Positions 20,401-30,669 of a stretch of DNA of 64,000 nt are shown here, piece after piece; the first letter of the stretch is position 1, and every line of letters begins with the position of its first letter. The notes below the pieces were generated by a model that did no database searches, was not told where the DNA came from, and saw nothing but the letters and a program-made list of their open reading frames with translations. The position numbers and the translations under genes are program-made. The stretch comes from Bugula neritina (taxonomy: Eukaryota; Bryozoa; Gymnolaemata; Cheilostomatida; Bugulidae), in the NCBI GenBank assembly GCA_964035545.1, contig OZ037771.1, forward strand, positions 1,967,628 through 2,031,627, read 5' to 3'.

Positions 20401-22364
20401 TGAGGCTACAGATCCGGCAATGTGAAATCTGCCAGGCGAGTAAGCATGGCCGTTCCACCGAGACCACGGGACGGCGCAGGCTGTACGCCGGTCGCCCGTG
20501 GCAGACAGTGGCAGTCGACTTGGTGGGTCCCATGCCGACGTCCGCTCGTGGAAACAACTGGATTCTGGTACTAACGGATCATTTTACTAGGTGGGCAGAT
20601 GCCTTGGCAATCCCGGACGCCTCCGCCCCGACGGTAGCCCGAGCTTTAGATCAGCACGTTTTCTGCTATTTCGGGCTACCGGAGCAGATCCACACAGATC
20701 AAGGGGCACAGTTCCAATCACAGCTGATGAGGGACCTCTGTCGGGTATGGGGGGTCAACCAAAGTAGGACCACCCCCTACCACCCCCAAGGAAATGGCGT
20801 AGTGGAACGCAACAACAGGATGTTGGGCGACGCCCTGAGGAGTCTACTACTAGGGAAAAGCCAAGAAGAATGGGACGCCGTGCTACCCCAGATCATGCGT
20901 GCATATCGCAGTACTCCCCACTCTAGCACCCAGGAGACACCCAACTTCCTAATGCTAGGCCGGGAAACGCGGGTCCCGGATCATCTCACGTACCACGTCC
21001 CCCTCCCAGAGGGACCTGTCCACGAATACGTGAGAGAGCTGGTTGATAGGATGAGGACGGCCCATGAGGTCTTAAGGGAAAAACAATGGCAAGTGCGAGG
21101 GGAAGACTCGGACGAGCCCCCACTCTACCAGGCTGGCGATTGGGTATGGATGATTAGTTACAGGAGGAAGCGCGGACAGTCGGCTAAATTACAGCCCAAG
21201 TTCGTGGGACCATACTGCATCATCGAAGTGCTACCCAATCACACGTACCGCGTAGAACGCTCCGGACAGATTTCCGTCCAAAGCGAGAAACGCTTAAAAC
21301 CGTACTGGGCCAGCCCTGGGGCAGTAGGACAAGCACCACCGCTCCTGGAGCCAGCACGACGACCCACCGGGGGAGGAAGGGCGCCCCCCACCCGAGAGTG
21401 GGAACTTCCCTATAACATACCGGAGGGAAACCCCGAAGCACAAGAACCACCCCCCACTGTGCAAGAGCCCCCCGAGCAACCAGCACCTCAGGCGCCCCCA
21501 CCAGTAAGACCACCCCCCGCCATACCAGAGAGGTTAGACCCACCTACCCTGGAAGTAGGAGAGAGAAGAGCCACCAACCCTGGGGGACAGGCCACTTTGC
21601 CAGACACAGAAGGCCTAAGGCGTAGCCAGAGGACTCGAAGACCTCCTGGGTACTTAGGGGAATATTACTGTGGCCAGATAGGGAAAGGATACCCTAGCTC
21701 GGAGGACGAAGGGCCCCCCTTGTATTACAACTATTCACCACCTAACCACACCACCAGGGAGGCTCGATATCGGCAGGGGATCACTTCGATGTTCCTCACC
21801 CAGATCGGACAAAAACCCGATCCCGAAGTTGGAAAAACCCAGGCGAGGGACTCTCGCGATAAACCACGAACGCATACTTCGTTCATTCCAATCGCAGCAA
21901 GCACACACGCCACACGGAATTTAATCTCTCGCCATCTAACAAATATGGATATTACACCCACTCACCTGAATGTTGAAGAAGAGTCCAGCACACACCCTGG
22001 TAAGTCCACTAGACTAGAATTACCTCCTATACCGGAGAATTGTCTAGGTGGTGATGACAGTAGAAACTCGAACTCTGATTCCCAGAGTAAGTTCGAGATG
22101 TGGAGAACTCACACTTGGAACTCTGAAGGGTCAGACTCAGAGTCACCCAACAGAGATTACCTACTTGACCAGGACATTCAGAGTGTCACTCTACCCCCAC
22201 CTCGGCAGCTCGCAGTATCGCGACGAGTGCCATACAAGGATATCACTAATAATGGAGTGAGTCAGCCATCACGAGTTGGAGATATTGGCCTGGACCGGAT
22301 CTCTGAGGAACTAGGACGCATACGACGCAGACTGCAGGACCTGGAGCAGCCCGCTCAACCCTAA
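17370..22364 (+). CDS. pol: Retrotransposon Pol polyprotein (PR-RT-RH-IN)
   Basis: Read in the -1 frame after gag, about 1664 codons with no internal stop. In order: aspartic protease (DTG at 17790-17798); reverse transcriptase (LPFGLTSAPATFQR, catalytic YLDD at 19080-19091); RNase H (DTDASDHSMGAVLS from 19521); integrase zinc finger (His at 20319 and 20331, Cys at 20421 and 20430); integrase core Asp 20517, Asp 20697, Glu 20805 (D,D-35-E spacing); GPY/F module at 21207. The polyprotein is cut by its own protease. After the integrase comes an unusual tail of about 350 residues: Pro-rich, then RRSQRTRRPPGYL, an acidic Ser/Asp stretch, and a helical charged end (ELGRIRRRLQDLEQ). No chromodomain is seen. 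All catalytic residues are present. Confidence 0.97.
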   Translation, partial: HPRPAVISATRRPSLQTHPRRVYSAPREAQTEPPSSEWQAPRRTWRPKGLPEPPAWPLNNRFAGLPEEVVEEDTDSDRDFPRLPSKPQKTPVVPRTCKRPTVQTQEVSPPETDYSKHTQPYGSSYFLPGKIAGKAATFLLDTGCTTNLLSRRLFDTLGARERESLKPYNGEHGTLADGSSIPFYGLISLPGRVRDLVIHETFIVSHLKEDAILGMPFLEEHQCHMDFNKSAIVVDGKELTCVDKFGRPLVGGVQVVRDSLIPGRSQATLLCRVNCKEISELGVVEGMHGKVQLANSLNRLDCRGEFLVQCINPYAEPVNLSAGSLVGRYHSVQETDVGPTLDATSETPSRPLESGMGPVPEHVAELYKGACGGCGSNVERQRMAQLLREYQDVFSQGDEDMGLTNVVRHEIPLVTGTAPIRQPTRRLGPEKEREVSRQVQDLLDRDLIEPAHGAWSSPVVLVKKKDGSWRFCVDYRKLNSVTIQDAYPLPRIDESLDALAGSRYFSTLDLLSGYWQVPLSPDAQDKAAFITRDGLWKWKVLPFGLTSAPATFQRLMEQVLSGLHWKTLLVYLDDVIVISPDFSTHVSRLREVFDRLRAAGLKLKPSKCALLQQEVKYLGHVVSRDGVATDPEKVRAVQDWTVPQDIHELRAFLGLVGYYRQYIPEFAGVAQPLNRLTAKGVRWRWTQEEQQAFDHLKARLVEAPILAYPDPTKQYILDTDASDHSMGAVLSQVQGGTEVVVAYYSKALSTAERNYCTTRKELLAVVKAVKHFRPYLYGRTFRLRTDHASLIWLCKRAEPPSQVARWLEILAEFSYRIEHRAGRKHGNADGLSRRPERDCKQCLHIEKRDGGPARSEVETQLKKTEAYRWEQGRLQSDVHSDAVQALRVNPTLARNVQDLCRLQETLPGVVGEIFRAKKEGRRPGEEEQRQKGVEFQQFCHRWDSLKFNSDGLLTISLAADRQHQERERVVCPHPLRRELIWETHKQAHAGTSRVIRCLQMRWYWPGMTRDVRLQIRQCEICQASKHGRSTETTGRRRLYAGRPWQTVAVDLVGPMPTSARGNNWILVLTDHFTRWADALAIPDASAPTVARALDQHVFCYFGLPEQIHTDQGAQFQSQLMRDLCRVWGVNQSRTTPYHPQGNGVVERNNRMLGDALRSLLLGKSQEEWDAVLPQIMRAYRSTPHSSTQETPNFLMLGRETRVPDHLTYHVPLPEGPVHEYVRELVDRMRTAHEVLREKQWQVRGEDSDEPPLYQAGDWVWMISYRRKRGQSAKLQPKFVGPYCIIEVLPNHTYRVERSGQISVQSEKRLKPYWASPGAVGQAPPLLEPARRPTGGGRAPPTREWELPYNIPEGNPEAQEPPPTVQEPPEQPAPQAPPPVRPPPAIPERLDPPTLEVGERRATNPGGQATLPDTEGLRRSQRTRRPPGYLGEYYCGQIGKGYPSSEDEGPPLYYNYSPPNHTTREARYRQGITSMFLTQIGQKPDPEVGKTQARDSRDKPRTHTSFIPIAASTHATRNLISRHLTNMDITPTHLNVEEESSTHPGKSTRLELPPIPENCLGGDDSRNSNSDSQSKFEMWRTHTWNSEGSDSESPNRDYLLDQDIQSVTLPPPRQLAVSRRVPYKDITNNGVSQPSRVGDIGLDRISEELGRIRRRLQDLEQPAQP

Positions 22365-22551
22365 TGGTGACACTTCTCTTTATGTAGATATATATTCTTG
22401 TGTGTATTAACTCATTATCCCTTAACAATTTCTATCTGATATATTTTTGTTTGTGTGTCATTTTAGAGCTCCCTTACATGTATTTTCTTTTATTTTGTTT
22501 TCCTTCTTTTTAATATTATTATTATATCAGAAAGGGGTTGTACTTTCTGAT

Positions 22552-22560
22552 GGAGGGGAG
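22552..22560 (+). other. Polypurine tract
   Basis: GGAGGGGAG, two bases before the 3' LTR, the expected primer for plus-strand DNA synthesis. The gap of two bases from TGTGG is small but real. Confidence 0.7.
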
Positions 22561-22562
22561 TG

Positions 22563-23281
22563 TGTGGTAAAATTGTGTATAGTATAACTAATGCTTATAT
22601 TTTTCCTTACTAGTATTAACTTCATTCCCATGGAATGCGTGTTTTCTTAGATATACATCATTACATAGCCATAGTATTGTAACAGCTAAGTGTTATGTTG
22701 GCAATGATGGGATTAGCTATTATTCCCAGCTACTTACTACTACTGACGTGACTGGATTAGCTATTGTTTCTGACGGCTCACAGGAACACTTATATAATCA
22801 AGATAACCGGGATTTCCCTGCGAAGTTCGCTCGATTCGAGCGATTCCTTTGTTCTAGCCCTGCGAATCCCCTGCGATTCGAGCGAATTCCCTCGAATTCG
22901 CTCGGAATATTCTAGTGGGAATGTTCCCAATGTATAAAAGGAGGCCCTCAACACAGTAGAGTCAGTCTTCAGCCAGCAGCACAACAGGACACATCTCGGA
23001 GCTACCAAGCCAGGACAATAACACACTTAGTTAATTATCTTATACTTTGTTTACCAGTTTACTAGTAAGTTTTCCATACATGTAAGGAGTTGTCCTCCCT
23101 AACTGCTATTTTTGGATTTATATATATTATGGAGTAAATAAAGGGGATTGTGAGTATTACATTTCTTATTTATTGTGCATAAATACCCTCCTACAAAGAG
23201 TCACTGTGTTCAATCAGCTAACAACCCACACCAATAATTGCATGCAGCGAATCATAACATTCTACGCATAAAATTATTACA
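22563..23281 (+). repeat. 3' LTR (719 bp)
   Basis: Same length and, by eye, same sequence as 15500-16218. Followed by ATAC, the right copy of the target duplication. Confidence 0.96.
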
Positions 23282-23285
23282 ATAC

Positions 23286-24696
23286 TACAGTATGTACTAC
23301 TTATATAAACACTGATGTTGGTAGAGGAATATTTTGTCATAAAATCCAATCAAATATCGCAACCGCAATGACTTGAAGAAATTAAACATATATCTTAGCT
23401 GCCTAACAGATCAATTTAGAGTTCAGACTTTAGAGTTTAGACTGCAAGTCATGCCCAGGCCCCAGACATCTGTGGTTAATGCAGTAGACATGAACATTAC
23501 TTGTGATCAACCAACAGTAGGGATAAGGTTTGAGTACATACCATCAATATTAAGAAAGTAGGCCGTTGCTTGTAGCTTCAACCATGTTTGATGAGTCATC
23601 TACAAGCAGCAAACCCTACTTCCTGCTTTTGTGGCAGCAGTTTACCTTCTGCTGCTGGGCTGAGGTAGGTGCAGCAATGAAAAAATTGAAAAGACTCTGT
23701 CTTCTATTATAATTTAATGTAAGAAGTTAGATAACAATAGCTATAACAATTTTCCTATTTTGTGGATTTGTACTATAAGCAGCTCCAAGTTGGGTGTAAA
23801 TGCATGCAGCAGTTTGGGGTTTTCAAGTTTGAAGTTGGGGGGCCTAACTCCAAACTTGAGGAGCTCAAACTACTGCACCCAGTCACTCCCAGTTTAGAGC
23901 TGCATATAGAACCATTATATTATGGGTATGTAAGCTTTTGCATTTCAGCTGCCGTAAAAGTCAACACCTGGATGTGGTTATAGTTAGTTACTGGAGGAGG
24001 TTTATAAGTTCCATAAAATTAAAACTTAAAAATTTTATACAAAATTAATTTAGAAATGATTTCTTTATACTACTGCGCATAAAATAGTCAATTAGTAAAA
24101 AATGAGAAAGTTTATAGAAGTTTTGTGGGGTTAAAATGCAGTGTGTTCAGCTTACACTCCAAACTGAAAATATAAATCTAATATAATAAGAAAATCAAAC
24201 AAAGAATGCTGTGAGACAAATTGAATTAATGCTTAAACTATTGCAAAACATTAGCCACTAAAAGACTAAAGTTACAGTAATATACTTTTTATAGCCGTAC
24301 GGCAGTGATACAGTCTGCAAGGCTAGCTCACAGTTACACTGAAAACCACAAATTAGGGGACTTTGATATGACAGCCCGCGAGTGCATTACACTATAGGAT
24401 AAAGCAGCATTCCATTGCTTGTTATTCCCATTAAAACAGGTTCTTGTGGTTTTTGTGAAGTAGGATAAAAGTTAGACTAGCGACATTAGTGTAACTAGTT
24501 ACTCGATGACTACAAGCCTCGCTGTCTATAACTCACGATGCCCAAGCTGGCATGTTAGCAGCAGCAGAGCAAAACACTAACTAAAACACATTTGATTCTA
24601 AGATCATATATTCACTATTCCACTATGAATTTGAATCCTACAAACTACTATGAAAGTCTTTCAAACTGAGTCGTATATTTTACTCAACTGGAAAAG
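23286..24696. other. Intergenic between the retrotransposon and gene C
   Basis: No convincing exon on either strand. Holds the foldback repeat at about 23773-23910 and should include the gene C promoter. The short frames here are not supported by splice signals. Confidence 0.5.
23773..23910. repeat. Short foldback repeat, family 2, copy 2
   Basis: Begins AAGCAGCTCCAAGTTGGGTG and ends inverted with CACTCCCAGTTTAGAGCTGC. A second nested inverted pair (CAAACTTG around GGCCTAACTC) lies inside. Similar in plan and sequence to 4474-4590. Confidence 0.5.
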
Positions 24697-27600
24697 ATGA
24701 CTAAGTCATTCGCAGCAGCAGCTTTACCAAGTTTGAATAAAACCATGAAAGTGACACCTAAGAAGATAACCAAGAGATCACTGAGTGCAGACGTTGTGTG
24801 GAAAATTGTTATTACTACAGTTGCGTCAGTCTTCATTGCCTACAGTCTGTACGAGGTTTATAATTTGAAGGCACAGCTCAATGATCTACAGTCGGTTGTT
24901 GAAACCAGGTGCTCTTCTCAGGTTAGTGGAGCTTCTAGTCTGTTCTGTGAGAAATAGAACTTTTAATTATTATGTTTTGCATTAGAAAGTGAAGCCCAGA
25001 ACTCTCTTTCTACTTGCAAACCCAAGAATGAAAAAGAATATTATGACTATAAGAGTATAACCATAGACAATGATACTTACAATGGAATATAGCGTTAATT
25101 TATGACATTTTAAGGCAGTAAAATGTGTCTTGTTTTTAAAAAATTATCATTTTGATGGCAAGGTGGTGTATACACACACTGCCTTACATCAATAAATGGT
25201 TATAGGAGTTCCTATGTAAATGATATTCTATAGAAAAAAACCTATACTTTTAGTTTTAGTTAATCTCCATGATTTTTATAGGCTAATAGTAAATCTATAA
25301 TATATTCTTCAAAAGTTTGATTTGAGTGGTTAAGTTGCGGACAAATTTTTCAATTATTCTTTTAAAAACATATATAAGTGAAATATGGCTTCTAAATGAT
25401 GGAGAGCAGCAAAAAAAAGTTGTAGCTGATAGAATTTATTTTCTTGTAGTCTAAAAAGGAACCAGTAACTCCCAAAGAGAGAAGATCCATTGGCTTTGAG
25501 ACTCAAAGTAATACAATTTTAGACATTGATGTTGATGATATCGTACACCCAACCCTCCAATCTCTGACTGCAAAGTAATAGCAATTTTAATTTCATTAAC
25601 TCTCATTTATTGGCTATGTTTATGTTATTATTAGTTTCTTAGGGGTCTTCATTTAGGAAGAGCGCAAGTCAGGCAATCTCTTTGTTGTATGCTGTTAAAA
25701 TAATTCTTTGTACTATAATTGAGCACTGCTATCACTTGAACTTTTAAGTACTTTATAAGAGATTTTTGCTTTTGCTGGATGATTTAGAGTTGGACTTTAT
25801 TAAGATTCAAATGTTTTTATACAAAAAAACACAGCTTTTTGTGTTATAATTATTTGTCAGGGCAGTAAAAAATACAAGTTTTTGCCTCCCCCTCCCCCTA
25901 TGCTATGTATGCAAACAAAAGTTACATAATCAATATTTTATAGATTGTAAAAAATCAGTTTTTAACATAACAATTGATATATTAAATAATTGAAAAAACA
26001 TTAGCAATATCTTGATTCGTGTTTTTAAGAACGACTAAATCAGTGCCTGCCACCCAAAGCTCACCTGTCATTAAAACTCGAAAGAAGAAAAAGAGTAACA
26101 AGCAAGATGGTGGTAGTAGTCAGCAAGATTCAGGTGATTACCTGACACCAACTAATATCGACAGCAGAAAAATTAGGAGTGGTAAGTAACAGCATGTTCA
26201 ACTATATACTCTTAGCCTGATTCCCACCTAGTGAGGCCCACAGCTGGGCTGTTACTGATCAGGGTGAACGTGTCATGAAAGTGGCATCTTTTTGCTAAAA
26301 TTGTAGAAGATTCTGCCCCCCCCCCCACTGAGAATCTAACCTCAGATTTTTAACTTGCAAGCCAGCAGTTAACCATTAAACTACAGGAGCTACTGGGAAT
26401 TCAAAAGCCACAAATATGATCTATTTTACTGATTTTACAGCACTAATTTTCAATTTGCCAATTTGCCTCTCTTGTGTGCAAATGTTGTGCAGAGAGCCTG
26501 CATTCTAACTACAAGACTAACCACTACAAGTCAAGTATTGCTTGAGTGTTACTCAGGACTAGTCAGGTGTTACTCAAGTGTTACTCAGGACGAGTCACTA
26601 CAAGTTAAGTATTGCTCGAGTGTTACTCGGGACTAGTCACTTGTTACTCAAGTATTGCTCAAGTGTTACTCAGGACTAGTCAGGTGTTACTCAAGTATTG
26701 CTCAAGTGCTACTCAGGACTAGTCAGGTGTTACTCAAGTATTGCTCAAGTGTTACTCTAGTGTCACTCAAATAAATCTAAATTAGCAAAAAGCAAAATCA
26801 AAAGCATATGGAGACAATAAGCAGCAGCTGACTAAGTAACTAGTAAAGAATACTTTTTGGCTGCTGTGTGCAATAGCTGATTCATAGTTCAAAGGTTAAC
26901 ATGACAATTGACAACCAGGTGATAATGATTGTTGCTATACAACACCAGTTGAAACTAACTGATATAAAACTAGTAATGGTTTGACCCTGACAATTCATAT
27001 TAATTATGGAGCACCTGGTTCAAATTAGTAGAAGAACAGCATAAGATATAGAAAGTGTAGCATTGTAAAGACAGACTTTTTGTGTTTCATATAACATGTG
27101 ACATCACCAATAACTTCTCTAAGAATAAAATCTGAAACCAACATCAAACAAATATCTAGTGGTGATCTATTAGTAGCCGTATATTTCAACTACAGCTATT
27201 GTGATAATGAACAGAATTTTTCCTTTTTTTGTTTAGAATCCTTATGTGTACAGTTGGTGGTTTTATTTCTTAGGTTCAACTTTTGTGAGGTGGGGCAAAC
27301 CTTCATGTCCCGAAGCTGCAAGTCCAGTGTATTCAGGTAGGCCATCTATCACGTGATGATTTGAAATAAGGAGCTTAGTCTACACCTAGCACATGGTTCA
27401 ATAACAGAACTTAGTTTAACTCTAACATGTATTTCACCCTAACAGTTGGCAATATGTATTCTGAAACAGGGGATGAACCTTGAAAATAATCTATTTTATT
27501 GTCTGCAGGCTTTATAGCAACTGAGTAATTAATTTTGTGGTTTTCTTCTCTTGTCATAGCAGCATTTTACATGGCAAAATTAACATAATGTTGATCCAAG

Positions 27601-29716
27601 GGCTTGCTATTGTGTTATCATTTGAGCGCTTTTTTTACCCAAGCCTGAGTTAAACCAAAGATTTTGATATTTTAAACGCAGAGTTCTCCTTTATATTTAA
27701 ATTTAATGCAATTGGTTATGGCCTAAGAATAAGATAATGATAATTTTACTTTTTATTAATTTGTTCTAATTAGAACAGTTTTGGTTAACAATAAAACTTT
27801 CACTCATTATAAAACATAAGAAAAAATGATTTTAAATAACAAGTTATATTAGCATATGAACACATATTAGTATTTGCTGCTCTTACATAGACGTGCAATG
27901 TGAACAGCTGTAGGTGTGTACAAATTAGTATGATCTCAGGCTATGTTATATGTCTGCTAACTGTTCTCAGGCTACGCTGCCGCTGCCTATTCCTCCGCTG
28001 GTTATGGTGGAGCCACACAACTCGAGTGTCTACCGACTGACCCGTCATGGCACCCGGATTCTAACACCGATTTCCTGTCGTCAACGCTGCTCACCACGGC
28101 TAAATTTTCTTTAGGTTTATAGAATTATTTACTCATTACGGCTAAACTTTCTATAGGTTTGTGGGAATTATCTACTCACCACTCGAGATTTTCTGCATCA
28201 AAATATGGCCACCGGATGGCATAATATTAGTTTTAAGAGATGGTTGCAATTTGAATGAAAAATTATAAGTTAGAATGATGGCTAGATACGTAGATAAAGG
28301 TCTACATCTCCACATTTATTTTAAAATTTAAAGCAACTATGTGCAGATGGTAATTGGTTTATGAGAAGTTATCAACTCCCTAAACTATTTCCATATTAAA
28401 GCTGCAATGTTATTATTACAGACTAGCTGTTTTAAAATAGTTAGAGCTTTTCTGTAACACAAGTTTTACCATTGTTTTTATTTAAAAAACCTCTTGCTTT
28501 CTTGCTTCCCCTTTTGTGACAACATGTAACAGTGCGCTTTTATATCCCACAGGCCAACATGATGGAGTTTTCCCCTCTACAGCAGAAAACTCTGTAATTG
28601 AATGCGCAGTATGCTTTACCAGGAAACCAACTACGGTGGGTTCAGAATCTGTCTCAATTATTTTAATTAATAAAGTTGTGGATTAAAAGCATACCTCGTG
28701 ATACTAGATCATGCTACATCTATTCATATTCGTGGGAATCATTGTACAGAATAGATCCCATAAATGTCCTTCAGAGAGTTTAAATATGTGCAACAGCCAC
28801 TATGTGCTATGTGGTGGTCACAGTATTATTGTAGTCTCACTCAAACTTTTGTTTTAGTTTTTCAATTAAGTTAGTAAAATGTTGCAAGGTTTAGTATATT
28901 GTGTTTTAGCTGATGATACCAGGGTGGGTGAATTGTCCCCCCTCATGGCGCAGAGAATACACAGGCTATTTGATGTCAACCCCAGGTATTATCATACAAC
29001 TTGTTGTATTATCTAATTGCACAACTATTTCAATTTTGTGCTACAAAAATATGTAGGTTTGGTGAAAACCAACAATTTTTACCTCGAAGAGTGTAACTGC
29101 ATGCACTTTGTACTACAAAATGTTGACTTCTTTGAAAGCAGAAAAAAATCGTATAAGCTTATCTTATCTTTTGAACACATATAAATATTTTGTGTTTTGC
29201 AATCGCCTCAGTATTTGTTACTGCTATGCTGTTAATATTTCATAAGACCATATTGTGCCTGTGAATGTTTTGAATTACTGCATGCCTAATAGTGTACGAA
29301 ACCCTCAAAATTATTTTTTTTGTACTTTCATCAAAGCCCAATAGTTGAAGTTTTGATAAATTTCTATAATTCTGCATAAAATAATGAGTATAGTGTACAA
29401 CTGCACATATTTTGGTATTTCAAAAATAATTAAAACTTTAGACAAACAATGCTGTTCATGGGAATTTCATACAATTATTTGTTAATTCTCAATCTTCTTT
29501 GCTCTTCTAACAGGCATAGCCTCAGAGTTTTATTTTTCTTCAAAAAACTACTGTGTGGATAGGAACCCCGACACATACTTCACTGGCCATAACGACACAA
29601 ATGGACTGCAGCTAACGTTTGTTCAAGCCGGCCACTGTTTCCAGCGAGCTGCTCCGTGCACTGAATACAGGAAGAGGAAAAGGATTAGTTGTGCCGTTTG
29701 CTCCAAACTCAAGTAG
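24697..29716 (+). CDS. C4-like type II membrane protein, paralog C
   Basis: Eight exons: 24697-24921, 25450-25574, 26030-26181, 27274-27336, 27971-28114, 28553-28635, 28910-28985, 29514-29716; 356 aa in closed frame. The first ATG, 24697, opens a basic tail (KVTPKKITKR), then a membrane segment near residues 34-53 ending AYSLYEV, which resembles SYCLYEI in paralog B. The stalk contains KERRSIGF and RKKKKSNK. The C-terminal domain from about residue 168: FVRWGKPSCP, YSGYAAAAY, LECLPTDPSW, IECAVC, LMIPGWVNCP, EYTGYLMSTPG, NYCVDRNPD, GHC, SCAVCSKL. Ten cysteines; no Gly-X-Y. Exons 4-8 have the same phases as the homologous exons in A, B and D. Function unknown; matrix or adhesion protein is inference. 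Confidence 0.86.
26520..26770. repeat. Minisatellite in gene C intron 3
   Basis: Irregular copies of TTACTCAAGTATTGCTCAAG and TGTTACTCAGGACTAGTCAG. It is not related to the flanking splice sites as far as I can see. Confidence 0.85.
28092..28175. repeat. 42-bp tandem duplication across the exon 5 donor of gene C
   Basis: 28092-28133 holds the last codons of exon 5, its donor (TTTAG then GTTTAT) and 20 bases of intron. 28134-28175 repeats it with a few changes (CTATAG then GTTTGT). The second copy is a potential alternative donor exactly 42 bases (14 codons) downstream. Confidence 0.8.
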
Positions 29717-30112
29717 ATAGAAAGGGCACTCGGTTATATCGTTACCAAGCACCTGAAGACACCCGTCATTGACACATCCTTGTTTACATTGCAGTAAATG
29801 AGTATTATTATATTTATCAGTATATTAGATATTTCTCCTTGTAAAATGCATTTTACATAAGACTTCATGATTTGCTATATAACCAGAGTCATTACTTTTT
29901 GTAGATAGTGTGTGTAGTTTTTTAGATCAATCATTTTTCATTTTTGACTACCGGCCAGCATACAAATATTTTAAGAAAGCCCTTCTGTGGCTGTTGAAAT
30001 GTTTGCTTTGTACATACCTTGTATACTACTGTACATTATTATATATGACATACTATACTACTATAGATATGATATGCATGTATTATACACATTTGTACAT
30101 ATATGAAACTGA

Positions 30113-30118
30113 AATAAA
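30113..30118 (+). terminator. Probable polyadenylation signal of gene C
   Basis: AATAAA about 400 bases after the gene C stop. Up to gene D (start codon 30670) the remaining 550 bases show no coding signal and should contain its promoter. Confidence 0.45.
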
Positions 30119-30669
30119 ACTTTTAGAATATGTATAACTCATTTTGGGATAACTTGATATTTAGCAAAATAATTGAAAAATTTTACAATGATGTAATTGA
30201 CAGCGCTAATCTAAGCTATTTGTGGTTTCTATCATTCATAGTATGCTGACATGTAGTTGAATTTTATGCTCTTATACTAATATACTTGGTTATATACTAG
30301 TTGAAGCCTCAAACTAATAGCTAAAACCATTTAATACTTATTTGTTTATATTAGCTTAAAGCTAAGCTTAATGAGACCGTGGTGAAACTAGGAAGCACCT
30401 GGCATTCATGTCACCTGTCATATGATTGACAAGAGCTAAGCTAGCTATTAACCTATCAGAAGTCTTGCAATTTATTTTTTTGGTTATAATCCGTCTCAAC
30501 AAGGATGAAACCCTATTTAAATTGCTATTTTGCGACATAATAAACGTCTTTAGGCATTTATATTACACTCCCATCATTATTAGATGCATTTTCCACAAGA
30601 CTTTTAATGCTACTCATTAACTGAAGTGATGGCACATCACCTTCAACGCAGTCCTTGCTTGTCTGAAAG

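Larger units (their letters stand above)
15500..23281 (+). mobile_element. Complete Ty3/gypsy LTR retrotransposon
   Basis: A 7.8-kb element on the plus strand: 719-bp LTRs, primer site one base after the 5' LTR, gag, pol in the -1 frame, a purine tract before the 3' LTR, and ATAC on both flanks (15496-15499 and 23282-23285) as a 4-bp target duplication. The domain order protease, RT, RNase H, integrase is Ty3/gypsy (Metaviridae), not copia. There is no chromodomain and no recognisable envelope. The internal part is visibly richer in G and C than the surrounding genome. Both reading frames are open to the end, so the copy may be competent or was very recently. It sits between genes B and C and interrupts neither. 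Confidence 0.96.

Noticed and set aside
17435-21961. Many antisense or other-frame ORFs inside pol
   Set aside because: Shadow frames of a GC-rich gene with no independent support.
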